64,000 nt of DNA, taken from Alphaproteobacteria bacterium (GTDB taxonomy: Bacteria > Pseudomonadota > Alphaproteobacteria > Rhizobiales > GCA-2746425). The notes beneath the pieces were generated by a model. That model was not told the DNA's origin. It was given only the letters and a program-made list of their open reading frames with translations, and ran no database searches. How positions within the stretch are numbered: position 1 is the stretch's first letter; each line of letters opens with the position of its first letter. A program made the position numbers and the translations under genes. Of the stretch, positions 27,840 to 37,400 are shown piece after piece. The DNA is taken from contig JANSWZ010000001.1 in the NCBI GenBank assembly GCA_024743215.1, positions 868,001-932,000 of the forward strand, given 5' to 3'.

Positions 27840-29753
27840 ATGTTGACCATTAACTCCCTCACCTATCGCATGGCTGGCCGTCTTCTTCTGGAAGATGCGT
27901 CCCTGTCTGTTCCTTCCGGCACGAAAATTGGTCTTGTCGGCAAGAACGGCACTGGCAAAACCACCTTGTTCAAGCTGATTACCAAAGATCTGGCGCCGGA
28001 AAGCGGTACCATCAGCCTGGTGCGCAATGCACGTGTTGGGCAGGTTGCGCAGGAAGCGCCCGGTGGGCCGGACAGCCTGCTTGAGTTTGTGCTGCGCGCA
28101 GACAAGGAACGCACCGCTTTACTGGAAGAAGCAGAGACAGCGATTGATCCGGATCGCATTTCCGAGATTTATACCCGTCTTGGTGATATCGATGCCTATT
28201 CCGCAGAATCCCGCGCTGGGACAATCCTGTCCGGCCTTGGATTTGATGCCGAAGCACAACAAAGGCCCTGCTCGGACTTTTCCGGCGGGTGGCGTATGCG
28301 TGTTGCACTTGCTGCCGTGTTGTTTTCAGAGCCTGATCTACTGCTGCTTGATGAGCCCACCAACTATCTCGATCTGGAAGGCACTTTGTGGCTTCAGGCC
28401 TATCTGAAGAAGTACCCGCATACGATCATCATTATCAGCCATGACCGGGAATTGCTGAATGAATCGGTCGAGATGATTGCCCATCTGGAGCATCGCAACA
28501 TCACCGCTTATCGCGGTGGCTATGACACTTTCGAAAAGACGCGCCGCGAGAAACAGGTGCTGCTCGAAAAAGGCAAGGTCAAGCATGATGCCGCACGCAA
28601 GCACATGGAAGCCTTTGTGGAGCGCTTCCGCTACAAGGCGTCGAAAGCAAAACAGGCCCAGTCTCGGATAAAAGCACTTGAGAAAATGGGTACTGCGACC
28701 ACGCTGATTGATGAGACAAGCCTGCCGATCCGGTTTCCACCACCGGAAAAGGTGCTTGCGCCTCCCATCATGCATTTTGAATCCGTATCAGTTGGCTACA
28801 CACCCGGATCACCGGTGTTGAAGAACATCAATCTGCGGATCGATGAAGATGATCGCATTGGCCTTCTTGGGCAAAACGGCAATGGCAAATCCACTTTTGC
28901 CAAATTGTTGGCCGAACGGCTTGGCGCAGAGACCGGCAAAATCACCAAGCCTTCCAAGCTGAAGGTTGCCTATTTCGCGCAACACCAACTGGATGAATTG
29001 AAGCCGGAGCAGACTGCGTTTGAGCATGTGCGCCCCTTGATGCCACAGGCCCATGAGTCAAAGGTCCGCGCCCGCGTGGCACAGATGGGCCTTGGCGCGG
29101 ACAAGATGGACACCACGGTTGCGAAGCTTTCGGGCGGAGAAAAAGCAAGGCTTATGCTTGGGCTTGCGACATTCCATGGCCCCCATTTGCTGATTTTGGA
29201 TGAGCCAACCAACCATCTGGATATCGACAGCCGCCAGGCACTTGTGCATGCGCTGAATGAGTATCCTGGTGCTGTCGTCATCGTCAGCCATGACAGATCG
29301 TTGCTGGATGCCAGCGTAGATCGGCTATGGCTTGTAGGTGATGGCACAATCGCGCCCTTTGAAGGCAATATGGATGAATATCGCCGTCTGATTTTAAGCG
29401 GTAAACGCGCAAATGCGCCCAGCGAACATTTGAAAGAGGAAGTCGTTGTCGCACCGCCGGTGAGAGAAATTTCCGCGCAGGAACGGCGCCGGGAAGCAGC
29501 GCAAAAGCGCGAGGCGCTTGCACCAATGCGTAAGAAAATCAAAGAGTTGGATGCGCAAATTGCTAAATTGAATCAGGAGATCGCGCGCGCAGAAAATGCG
29601 TTGGCAGACCCTGAGCTGTACACAACAGACCCGGAGCGGGTTACTGCGCTTTCAAAATTTCGGGCCGATGCGGAAAAATTGCTGGCAAGCACCGAAGAAG
29701 AATGGCTGTCCCTGTCATCTGAGTTTGAAGAAGCGATGGGCGAAGACGCCTGA
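27840..29753 (+). CDS. ABC-F ATPase, YheS-like
   Basis: ABC-F proteins act on the ribosome rather than in membranes and relieve stalled translation. Two ABC cassettes are visible. The first has GLVGKNGTGKTTLF, SGGWRMRVALA and LLLLDEPTNYLD, and the second has GLLGQNGNGKST, LSGGEKARLMLGLA and LLILDEPTNHLD. A charged linker sits between them and a coiled coil at the C-terminus (about 560-637). The 637-residue length matches YheS. The frame is open to an ATG at 27768, but the family begins at MLTINSLTYR, so 27840 is used; neither start has a good ribosome site. Confidence 0.9.
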   Translation: MLTINSLTYRMAGRLLLEDASLSVPSGTKIGLVGKNGTGKTTLFKLITKDLAPESGTISLVRNARVGQVAQEAPGGPDSLLEFVLRADKERTALLEEAETAIDPDRISEIYTRLGDIDAYSAESRAGTILSGLGFDAEAQQRPCSDFSGGWRMRVALAAVLFSEPDLLLLDEPTNYLDLEGTLWLQAYLKKYPHTIIIISHDRELLNESVEMIAHLEHRNITAYRGGYDTFEKTRREKQVLLEKGKVKHDAARKHMEAFVERFRYKASKAKQAQSRIKALEKMGTATTLIDETSLPIRFPPPEKVLAPPIMHFESVSVGYTPGSPVLKNINLRIDEDDRIGLLGQNGNGKSTFAKLLAERLGAETGKITKPSKLKVAYFAQHQLDELKPEQTAFEHVRPLMPQAHESKVRARVAQMGLGADKMDTTVAKLSGGEKARLMLGLATFHGPHLLILDEPTNHLDIDSRQALVHALNEYPGAVVIVSHDRSLLDASVDRLWLVGDGTIAPFEGNMDEYRRLILSGKRANAPSEHLKEEVVVAPPVREISAQERRREAAQKREALAPMRKKIKELDAQIAKLNQEIARAENALADPELYTTDPERVTALSKFRADAEKLLASTEEEWLSLSSEFEEAMGEDA

Positions 29754-29756
29754 ACC

Positions 29757-30569
29757 TTACTCTGACGCTTCTTCCATTTCTGGAATTGGTGTTGTTTGAA
29801 CAACACCAACCATCGGTCCCATGGCACGACCTGGATCATTCCGCTGCAGGTCGCGCACATAGATCCTTGATATGGAGCCATCCAGAAACAATGCATTGTC
29901 TATATTCAACTGGTCACGGAACAGGCGCCCGAAATCATGGAAATTGACGCGCTCCTCGCTGAGCGCAAACGTGACGGTTTTGCCGTCTTCGGACACGCCA
30001 ACACCATTTCTGATTTTTCGCGATGTCCCATCCTTGATGAAGCGTGGATGTAATGTGCCATCTATAACCAGCATTGGTCCGGATTGGGTGGCGAAGTCTG
30101 GCTGAACTCCTGATGCGACATAGGTTTCGGTGGCAGCAACGCCAGCTCTGTTCCCCTTCAGATAGAAGATGCCATTCGGCAGGAGATGAAAATTCCCCGG
30201 CCCTTCGTTTCTGTTGATTTTATAGCGCTCAACGCCATCCTCGATGAAAAGGCCAACTGCGTCTCTGTTGGTATGATACATGCCGGCATTCATGGCGAAG
30301 ACGAGCACTTGCCCATTTGGTTCCAAAGATGCAGCAAGCGCATCAAAGTGTCGGTAAGCAGTGCCCTTTGGATCGCTGTGAAACAGTTTTATGGTGTGAC
30401 GCTCGGCATCAAATGTGCAGATTGTAAAAGGCGTGGATTCGAAGCGGATCGCCTGACAGTCTGATTTTTGCTCTGGCGGATTGTTTTGGTCCTGGCTCAA
30501 TGCGGGGCTGGCGCTTAACAGTGCGATGAGAAAAATCGCATTTGCTATCAACTTCCCTACATTGACCAT
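29757..30569 (-). CDS. Exported phosphodiester glycosidase-domain (NAGPA/DUF2233) protein
   Basis: The 270-residue protein starts with a signal peptide (cleavage near ASPALSQ, residue 25). The rest is a NAGPA/DUF2233 domain with the typical FAMNAGMYHTNRDAVGLFIEDG, the SGPMLVIDGTLHPRF block and a terminal LDGSISRIYV. The family includes the enzyme that uncovers mannose-6-phosphate in animals and bacterial phosphodiester glycosidases. Its periplasmic substrate here is unknown. It converges on the ABC-F gene with a three-base gap. Confidence 0.8.
   Translation of the reverse strand: MVNVGKLIANAIFLIALLSASPALSQDQNNPPEQKSDCQAIRFESTPFTICTFDAERHTIKLFHSDPKGTAYRHFDALAASLEPNGQVLVFAMNAGMYHTNRDAVGLFIEDGVERYKINRNEGPGNFHLLPNGIFYLKGNRAGVAATETYVASGVQPDFATQSGPMLVIDGTLHPRFIKDGTSRKIRNGVGVSEDGKTVTFALSEERVNFHDFGRLFRDQLNIDNALFLDGSISRIYVRDLQRNDPGRAMGPMVGVVQTTPIPEMEEASE
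29786..29809. terminator. Perfect palindrome in the end of the NAGPA-type gene
   Basis: TTGGTGTTGTT and AACAACACCAA (29786-29796 and 29799-29809) form an 11-base-pair inverted repeat with two bases between. It lies inside the last codons of the minus-strand gene and 33 bases after the ABC-F stop. No T run follows, so a role in ending or protecting the ABC-F transcript is only possible. Confidence 0.35.
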
Positions 30570-30735
30570 CTTTGCCTAAAAATTTTCTAAAGCTGGATCG
30601 ATCCAAGTCGGTCGATAATTATTTGATTTTACATCGTTTTTGACAACACGATTACTCGTTCCTGCCCTCACCCCCCGGTCTTATCCAGAGGGTGTAAATC
30701 GGCGCGGTTTCAGAAACGGCACCAGACAAATCAAA

Positions 30736-30766
30736 GAAGCCCGGAACAATGCCCGGGCTTCTTCGT
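30736..30766 (-). terminator. Terminator downstream of nrdJ
   Basis: The stem GAAGCCCGG/CCGGGCTTC (arms 30736-30744 and 30753-30761, eight-base loop) lies 11 bases after the nrdJ stop and is followed on the minus strand by TTTGATTTGT. Confidence 0.75.
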
Positions 30767-30771
30767 GTTTT

Positions 30772-33700
30772 CTAGCTACAGCCACTCGTGCTGCCGCAAG
30801 TGTCGCATTTCAGGCATGTCCCGTTGCGGACCATGGTGAAATTGCCGCATTCGGAGCAATTTTCGCCCTCATAGCCTTTCATGCGAGCCATGGCGATTTG
30901 CTGCGCCTTGTCTTCCTTCGGCTTGGTTACGCCAACCGAAACCTCTTCGGAAACAGCCACCTCGACTTCACGCTTAAACGCAACCGCCGCGCTGCCTGTG
31001 TTGCCGGCAAAAGCCTGGGTAACACGGGCTATGTTGGCAGCCTGTGCCGGTGCCGACTTGTCAGAGCCCGCAGGTTCTGAGCCGACAACATGGAAACGTT
31101 CCGTCTGCCCCCGCACCAGACCGTGAGACACCTGGGTGACCTGCTTGTCACCTTCCACGCCACGGCCAACTGTCGTTGCGCCCATATCCTCAGGTTGAAC
31201 ATGAGCCATATCGTTGCGGCCAAGATAGGACACAGCCAATTCCCGGAAGATATAATCCAGAATGGATGTGGCATTCTTGATGGCGTCATTGCCGATCACC
31301 ATTCCAGCAGGCTCAAAGCGGGTAAAGGTGAAGGCTTCGACGTATTCCTCCAGTGGCACGCCATATTGCAGTCCCAAGGAAATACCGATCGCAAAATTGT
31401 TCATCATGGCGCGGAATGCGGCACCTTCCTTATGCATGTCGATGAACATTTCGCCCAGGCGACCATCTTCATATTCGCCGGTCCGCAGATAGACCTTGTG
31501 GCCCCCAACAATTGCCTTCTGAGTGTAACCCTTGCGGCGATGTGGCAGTTTTTCCCGCGAGCGCACTTCAATCTCGCGCTCGATGATTTTTTCGACGATT
31601 TTCTCAGCAGTTTGTGTAGCGCGCGCTGCCAATGGGGCAGCCACCAATTCTTCTACTGCATCCAAGTCCTCATCATCATCTTCCAAAAGCTGAGCATTCA
31701 GAGGCTGGGACAATTTGGAGCCATCGCGGTACAGCGCATTGGCTTTAAGTGCCAGGCGCCAGGACAGCATATAGCTTTCCTTGCAATCCTCAACCGTTGC
31801 GCCATTTGGCATGTTGATGGTCTTGGAAATGGCCCCGGAAATGAACGGCTGTGCTGCGGCCATCATGCGGATGTGACTTTCCACGGAGAGATAGCGCTTG
31901 CCGATTTTGCCGCACGGATTGGCACAATCGAAGATCGGCAGATGCTCGTCCTTCAAATGTGGCGCACCTTCCAGTGTCATCGCACCACAAACGTGGATGT
32001 TGGCTGCCTCGATATCGGCCTTGTCAAACCCGATGGCTGCCAGCAGGTCAAAAGACATATCATCCAGTTGATCGGCGGACAGGTTCAGCACTTCAGTACA
32101 GAAGTCCTCACCCAGCGACCACTTGTTGAACACGAATTTGATGTCGAACGCTGATCCAAGACCCGCTTCAATTGCGCTGATCTTTTCATCCGTAAAGCCT
32201 TTGGCTTTCAGCGTGCTGTGATTGATGCCCGGTGCCTGTGCCAAAGAACCATGGCCAACAGCGTATGCTTCAATTTCAGCAATATCTGCTTCACCATAGC
32301 CGATGTGACGCAGAGCTTCCGGTACAGCGCGGTTGATGATTTTGAAATAACCACCACCGGCCAGCTTCTTGAACTTCACCAGAGCAAAGTCTGGCTCGAT
32401 GCCGGTTGTGTCACAATCCATGACCAGACCAATGGTACCGGTCGGTGCAATCACCGAGACCTGTGCATTGCGGTAGCCGTGTTTCTCGCCAAGCTTGAGT
32501 GCCTTGTCCCACGCCATCTCGGCATGTTTGATCAGGCTCTTGTCTTCGCAGGATGCATGATCCAACGGAACCGGCAATGTGCTCAAGCCTTCATAACCAG
32601 CAGACTTGCCATGGGCGGCCAGACGATGGTTGCGAATGACACGCAGCATGCTGTCGGCATTTGGCGCGTAGCTGGGGAAAGGCCCCTGCTCTCGCGCCAT
32701 TTCAGCTGATGTTGCGTAACACACGCCGGTCATGATGGCTGTAATGGCACCGCAGATGGCGCGGCCTTCATCACTGTCATAAGGGACGCCGGAGGTCATG
32801 AGATAGCCGCCAATATTGGCGTAACCCAGACCAAGGGTGCGGTACTCATAGGACAGTTTTGCGATCTGCTTTGACGGGAATTGCGCCATCAGAACAGAAA
32901 CTTCCAGCACAACGGTCCACAAGCGTGTGGCGTGTTCGAAATTTTCCACATCAAAGCTGCGATCATCGCTGCGGAACTGCATGAGGTTCAGCGAAGCAAG
33001 ATTGCAGGCCGTATCATCCAGAAACATATATTCCGAGCAAGGATTGGAAGCACGGATGTCACCAGCGGCCGGACAAGTGTGCCAATCATTGATGGTGGTG
33101 TGATACTGGATGCCGGGATCTGCTGACGCCCAGGCAGCGTAACCGACCTTTTCCCACAAATCGCGCGCCTTGACCGTTTTGGTGACATCGCCACGAATAC
33201 GGCCGATCAAATCCCAATTACCATCATCTTCAACAGCATTGAGAAAGCCATCGGTTACTCTGACAGAATTATTGGAGTTCTGGCCGGACACGGTGAGATA
33301 GGCCTCTGAATCCCAGTCTGTATCGTAGATCGGGAATTCCAGATCGGTATAGCCCTGCCTTGCAAATTGAATCACACGTTGGACGTAATTCTCTGGAACC
33401 AAAGCCTTTTTGGCGGCACGCACTTCGCGCTTCAACGCCGGGTTCATGTTCACATCAAAGCAATCGCCTTCCGGGCCCTCGCAATTGACGCACGCCTTCA
33501 TGATGGCTTTCAGATGTTTGGAAACCACTTTGGAACCGGTGACGAGTGCAGCAACTTTCTGCTCTTCCTTCACCTTCCAATTAATGTAGTCCTCAATATC
33601 CGGGTGATCGATATCGACCACAACCATCTTGGCTGCACGACGTGTGGTGCCACCGGACTTGATGGCGCCTGCTGCGCGGTCACCAATTTTCAGGAAGGAC

Positions 33701-34464
33701 ATCAGACCTGATGATCTGCCGCCGCCGGAGAGATTCTCTCCTGAACCGCGCAGGAGTGAAAAGTTAGAGCCGGTGCCGGAACCGTATTTAAACAGGCGCG
33801 CTTCACGGACCCACAAATCCATAATGCCATTTTCATTGACCAGATCATCTTCGACTGACTGGATGAAACAGGCATGGGGCTGTGGATGCTCATAGGCTGT
33901 TTTGGATTTAACCAGCTTGCCGGTCTGATAGTCGACGTAATGGTGTCCCTGTGACGGGCCATCTATGCCATAGGCCCAATGCAGGCCGGTGTTGAACCAC
34001 TGAGGAGAATTGGGCGCAACTTTCTGGGTTGCCAGCATGAACCGCAATTCATCATAAAATGCGGACGCATCTTTTTCCGTGTCGAAATAGCCACCTTTCC
34101 AACCCCAATAGGCCCAGGTACCGGCCAGACGATCAAAAACCTGCTTTGCATCCATCTCCGAACCGGACTGTTCGTCTGCTGGCAGATCGGCCAAAGCAGC
34201 TTCGTCAGCCTCGGACCGCCACAAGAACGAAGGAACGGAGTTTTCTTCCACCTTTTTCAGCCGGGACGGCACACCGGCTTTGCGGAAATATTTCTGAGCC
34301 AGAATATCGCTGGCGACCTGACTGAACTGGGCAGGAACGTCGATATTTTCGAGACGAAAGACGATCGATCCATCTGGATTGCGAATTTCGCTGGTTGCCT
34401 TGCGAAACGCGATCTCGGCGTAGGGAGACTGGCCTTCTTTCGTGTAACGACGTTCTATTTTCAT
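30772..34464 (-). CDS. nrdJ: Adenosylcobalamin-dependent (class II) ribonucleotide reductase
   Basis: NrdJ converts ribonucleotides to deoxyribonucleotides, generating its thiyl radical with coenzyme B12 and so needing no oxygen. At 1,230 residues it is the long alphaproteobacterial form. Visible are the substrate block [11 protein letters not shown] near 150, the catalytic loop [22 protein letters not shown] near 475 and [21 protein letters not shown] near 675. A C-terminal zinc-ribbon-like CSECGNF...CDTCG tail supplies the reducing cysteines. The start has GAGG nine bases upstream. A structured leader and candidate NrdR boxes lie upstream. No other ribonucleotide reductase is in the window. 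Confidence 0.97.
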   Translation of the reverse strand: MKIERRYTKEGQSPYAEIAFRKATSEIRNPDGSIVFRLENIDVPAQFSQVASDILAQKYFRKAGVPSRLKKVEENSVPSFLWRSEADEAALADLPADEQSGSEMDAKQVFDRLAGTWAYWGWKGGYFDTEKDASAFYDELRFMLATQKVAPNSPQWFNTGLHWAYGIDGPSQGHHYVDYQTGKLVKSKTAYEHPQPHACFIQSVEDDLVNENGIMDLWVREARLFKYGSGTGSNFSLLRGSGENLSGGGRSSGLMSFLKIGDRAAGAIKSGGTTRRAAKMVVVDIDHPDIEDYINWKVKEEQKVAALVTGSKVVSKHLKAIMKACVNCEGPEGDCFDVNMNPALKREVRAAKKALVPENYVQRVIQFARQGYTDLEFPIYDTDWDSEAYLTVSGQNSNNSVRVTDGFLNAVEDDGNWDLIGRIRGDVTKTVKARDLWEKVGYAAWASADPGIQYHTTINDWHTCPAAGDIRASNPCSEYMFLDDTACNLASLNLMQFRSDDRSFDVENFEHATRLWTVVLEVSVLMAQFPSKQIAKLSYEYRTLGLGYANIGGYLMTSGVPYDSDEGRAICGAITAIMTGVCYATSAEMAREQGPFPSYAPNADSMLRVIRNHRLAAHGKSAGYEGLSTLPVPLDHASCEDKSLIKHAEMAWDKALKLGEKHGYRNAQVSVIAPTGTIGLVMDCDTTGIEPDFALVKFKKLAGGGYFKIINRAVPEALRHIGYGEADIAEIEAYAVGHGSLAQAPGINHSTLKAKGFTDEKISAIEAGLGSAFDIKFVFNKWSLGEDFCTEVLNLSADQLDDMSFDLLAAIGFDKADIEAANIHVCGAMTLEGAPHLKDEHLPIFDCANPCGKIGKRYLSVESHIRMMAAAQPFISGAISKTINMPNGATVEDCKESYMLSWRLALKANALYRDGSKLSQPLNAQLLEDDDEDLDAVEELVAAPLAARATQTAEKIVEKIIEREIEVRSREKLPHRRKGYTQKAIVGGHKVYLRTGEYEDGRLGEMFIDMHKEGAAFRAMMNNFAIGISLGLQYGVPLEEYVEAFTFTRFEPAGMVIGNDAIKNATSILDYIFRELAVSYLGRNDMAHVQPEDMGATTVGRGVEGDKQVTQVSHGLVRGQTERFHVVGSEPAGSDKSAPAQAANIARVTQAFAGNTGSAAVAFKREVEVAVSEEVSVGVTKPKEDKAQQIAMARMKGYEGENCSECGNFTMVRNGTCLKCDTCGSTSGCS

Positions 34465-34733
34465 TGTGCCCTCAAATTTCTTTTCATGTCTGATGCCTGC
34501 GGCACCGAATATATAATGAGAATGCCAGTGGCATTCCGTGACTTCTCGTGTGTCGCCACACTTGTTTCTCTGACGCAGCCCTAGCTGGCTGCCCCTTACT
34601 CCGACACGACTCCATCAACCACTTTCAACAAGGGTCGAACTCTCACACCAGCAGGTCATCACCTTGCGGCTACTCCTGCTTAAAACCGTCCCATCGGGAC
34701 AGTCCGACTCGCATTAAATGACAGAGATGAGTT
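34465..34733 (-). ncRNA. Structured 5' leader of nrdJ, candidate cis-regulatory RNA
   Basis: The leader of about 270 nt carries many strong helices (plus-strand coordinates). One is an 8-pair hairpin with a three-base loop at 34685-34703. A stem AGCAGG/CCTGCT at 34650-34680 encloses a GCC-GCAA-GGT tetraloop hairpin. GCAGCC/GGCTGC lies at 34575-34592, GTGTG-GCGA-CACAC at 34548-34561 and GAATGCC/GGCATTC at 34520-34536. Some segments can pair in two ways: CTTGTT with AACAAG or within TTCGAC-CCTT-GTTGAA, and GTGTCG with CGACAC or within the GCGA hairpin. An adenosylcobalamin riboswitch would be expected before this gene, but I do not find its usual boxes. It may be the reported nrdJ RNA motif or an undescribed one. 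Confidence 0.6.
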
Positions 34734-34778
34734 TCCGGATATTGTATTAACAAATCCCTTAACCACTACATCTTGTGT
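34732..34778. promoter_or_regulatory. nrdJ promoter with two candidate NrdR boxes
   Basis: On the minus strand TACAAT (34746-34741) is a good -10 element, though no clear -35 is seen. The 16-mer at 34763-34778 (CCACTACATCTTGTGT) matches the NrdR-box consensus at 13 of 16 positions by my alignment. A weaker one at 34732-34747 matches mainly in its right half (ATATTGTAT). Their centres are 31 bases apart, the usual three-turn spacing, and the weaker box covers the -10. NrdR would repress nrdJ when dATP is high. Confidence 0.5.
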
Positions 34779-35534
34779 TCACAATGCCATTCTTTCGAAA
34801 TCAACACAAGATTGTCGTTTTAAATTCAAGCCAAGTTTTCCGTCGTATGTTCTTCGATCACGTCATTGAATCCACAGGAATTTCCTCCCACAAGTGAGAG
34901 ATGCTCCATTCCCGTTACGCGCAGGTGGATCAGATTAACATACCGATGCACCAGACTAATGATCGAAAATGACAGCCAGACAACCTTGAACCTGTGAAAA
35001 CACGTAACCAACAAGACTGAAAACACTGAACGCAACAGAACCTGGAACCGACGCAAACAGATAAAACATCAAGCGTCGATGACGTGACAAAAATTGCACC
35101 GATGAGGGGGCACTCGTCAACTGCTAGTGTCTGAAGAAATTGCATCGTCGATATATTGTGTGAAGCATTCCTCTATGGAACAGCCAGAGAGAGTGCATCC
35201 ATCTGCTTGGGGAACAACAAGAATTTCCAACAGCCCGTTTTTGAACCACCTAAAATGCAAAAATATAAAAAAAATGCTTGAATTCCGAGGAGCAAGAAGC
35301 GCGTCCGATTCCCGGTTTTCTTGCGGGCAAATCTGTGGATGTCGGGGAAAAGTTTTTGTCAGTTTTAAGACATTGAACAAGAATCAATGCCGAAGCTTGG
35401 CGAACCGATTCCCTCGAGCCAAACTCGAAAATATGATGTGCCGGAACATGCTTGCTATCTTTACGAGTGCTTAAACGATTCATCTGTAAAATATCGGCTT
35501 ATCTTCCCTTTCACGTTAGAAAGTATGGGAAACT
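34779..35534. other. A+T-rich non-coding region between nrdJ and the response regulator
   Basis: About 750 bases hold no frame with a ribosome site or recognisable protein, although open frames of 60-115 codons exist on both strands. The composition is richer in A+T than the surrounding genes. It must contain the response regulator promoter. I see no tRNA or terminator here. Confidence 0.5.
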
Positions 35535-36236
35535 ATGCCACTTCATACCGCTTACGGGTTGCCCCTCGAGGAGATTGACCTTGTGGCGATCGATGATTCA
35601 AAAGCCATGCAGGGCATTTACCGATCCATATTCAGCACGCTGAGAACGAAACGTGCTCGGGTTTATGGAGACCCTGAGCGCGCCATGAACGCCATGCTTA
35701 ACGAACCGCCAAACGTGTTGTTACTGGATTGGCGGATGGAGGCTACCAGTGGCGCGAAACTGTTACGTACGCTGCGTCTTAAGCAGATGGACCCTCTTTG
35801 TTTTCTGCCGGTGATTGTTGTCAGTGCATATGGCACCAAAAGCATCGTGGAACTGGCTTATCGTCTGGGCGCAAACGGGTTTTTGCTGAAACCGATTTCA
35901 CCCGACAGTTTAATCAAGCGTCTGCAATGGGTTGCAAGTGACGAACGAGATCTGATTCTTGAAAATGATCGCTATGTGATCGAAGGCGTTGAAGACAAAC
36001 TTGAGATGCACCAGCACAAGGCTGAAAGCCTCAGCCGTGCCCGCGCCTATCATGACGAAAAACGACGCAACGCCGCGTTGAAACAATCTGAAGAGGCCAA
36101 AGTCGTCGAAACTGCTGAAGCGGAGCGTCCTGTGCTGGAAAAAGTGAAAGACCAAAAGACGTTGAAGAAAGAAGCTCCCATCCCGCCAAAAGTGCGAAAG
36201 AAAGCCGGAGCCTTTGCCCGCATTGGCCGCAGCTGA
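35535..36236 (+). CDS. Orphan CheY-like response regulator with charged C-terminal tail
   Basis: Residues 14-130 are a receiver domain with the acidic pair D20/D21, phospho-acceptor D65 in VLLLDWRME, S97 in VVSAYG and K119 in FLLKPIS. No DNA-binding or enzymatic domain follows; residues 140-233 are charged, probably helical, and end in a basic, proline-containing segment. Such single-domain regulators act by protein-protein contact. No histidine kinase gene lies nearby. It ends 15 bases from the convergent tgt. Confidence 0.85.
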   Translation: MPLHTAYGLPLEEIDLVAIDDSKAMQGIYRSIFSTLRTKRARVYGDPERAMNAMLNEPPNVLLLDWRMEATSGAKLLRTLRLKQMDPLCFLPVIVVSAYGTKSIVELAYRLGANGFLLKPISPDSLIKRLQWVASDERDLILENDRYVIEGVEDKLEMHQHKAESLSRARAYHDEKRRNAALKQSEEAKVVETAEAERPVLEKVKDQKTLKKEAPIPPKVRKKAGAFARIGRS

Positions 36237-36251
36237 AACTGACGGGCTGGA

Positions 36252-37400
36252 TTACGATATAGGCGCAATATCCCCAGCACCCCATGCTTGCTTTGTTACT
36301 TCCGTAAAATCAGTGAAGCCATTTTGTTCAATTGAATCGCGCATGCCCTGCATGAGACTTTGATAATAATACAGATTGTTCCAGCTTAGCAGCATGGCAC
36401 CAAGCGCTTCATTGCATTTGGTGAGATGATGAAGATAGGCGCGGCTGTAATCACGCGATGCCGGGCAGGAACTTTCTTCATCCAACGGCCTGGGATCATC
36501 CGCGTGGCGGGCATTTTTCAAATTGACTTTACCACGGCGCGTATAGGCCAAACCATGACGCCCCGCGCGGGTTGGCATAACGCAATCGAACATATCAACA
36601 CCTCGACCGACCGATTGCAGCAAATCATCAGGCGTACCGACGCCCATCAAATAGCGTGGTTTGGTATCGGGCAAAAGCGGACAGGTTACAGACAGCATTT
36701 CAAGCATGACGTCCTGCGGCTCACCAACGGCAAGCCCTCCGATTGAGTAACCCTTCAGGTCCATCGCTGTCAGCGCTTTGGCAGACCGCTCTCGCAAATG
36801 CGGTATATCGCCTCCCTGAACAATACCAAACATGGCTTTTCCCGGCTGATCGCCAAAGGCAGTGTTGCTGCGCTCTGCCCAGCGCAAAGACAATTCCATT
36901 GCCCGCTCAATGTCTTGTTCGGTTGAGGGTAGCGCAACGCATTCATCCAGTTGCATTTGGATATCCGAGCCCAGAAGCCCTTGGATCTCAATTGACCGCT
37001 CTGGTGATAATTCGTGTTTTGAGCCATCAATGTGGGATTGAAATGTCACCCCTTGCTCGCTCATTTTGCGCAAATTGGCCAAAGACATGACCTGAAAACC
37101 GCCGGAATCGGTCAAAATCGGATACGGCCATCGCATGAACTCATGCAATCCGCCCAACCGTGCAATACGCTCCGCACCAGGGCGCAGCATCAAGTGATAT
37201 GTGTTCCCGAGTACAATATCAGCGCCAAGGTCCCTCACCTGCTGTGGATACATGGTCTTTACGGTTGCTGCCGTTCCAACGGGCATGAAGGCAGGTGTGC
37301 GAATGTCCCCTCGCGGCGTGTGCACCGTCCCGCGTCTGGCCGTGCCGTCGGTATTGTGCAGCTCAAAACCAAAATTCTTTACGGATTTTACAGCCATCAT
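36252..37400 (-). CDS. tgt: tRNA-guanine transglycosylase with degenerate zinc site
   Basis: Tgt exchanges guanine 34 for preQ1 in tRNAs with GUN anticodons. The two catalytic aspartates are present in [12 protein letters not shown] (near 95) and FDCVMPTR (near 270). The zinc site C-x-C-x2-C...H of the family is mostly lost: the region reads [17 protein letters not shown], keeping one cysteine, and the later histidine position reads SWNNLYYYQ. Whether this is a lineage trait needs an alignment. The gene starts within an ATGA overlap with queA, so the two queuosine genes are translationally coupled. Confidence 0.93.
   Translation of the reverse strand: MMAVKSVKNFGFELHNTDGTARRGTVHTPRGDIRTPAFMPVGTAATVKTMYPQQVRDLGADIVLGNTYHLMLRPGAERIARLGGLHEFMRWPYPILTDSGGFQVMSLANLRKMSEQGVTFQSHIDGSKHELSPERSIEIQGLLGSDIQMQLDECVALPSTEQDIERAMELSLRWAERSNTAFGDQPGKAMFGIVQGGDIPHLRERSAKALTAMDLKGYSIGGLAVGEPQDVMLEMLSVTCPLLPDTKPRYLMGVGTPDDLLQSVGRGVDMFDCVMPTRAGRHGLAYTRRGKVNLKNARHADDPRPLDEESSCPASRDYSRAYLHHLTKCNEALGAMLLSWNNLYYYQSLMQGMRDSIEQNGFTDFTEVTKQAWGAGDIAPIS

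Noticed and set aside
34621-34660. T-arm-like sequence (GAGAGTTCGACCC) in the nrdJ leader suggesting a tRNA
   Set aside because: The flanking bases do not form a T stem and no acceptor or anticodon arm is present.
34465-34733. Adenosylcobalamin riboswitch call for the nrdJ leader
   Set aside because: GCCACTG, resembling a B12-box word, occurs only within a local hairpin, and the other conserved boxes are not found by eye; left as an unassigned structured RNA.
34826-35474. Open frames of 60-115 codons on both strands between nrdJ and the response regulator
   Set aside because: None has a ribosome site or protein-like composition, and they overlap one another on opposite strands.
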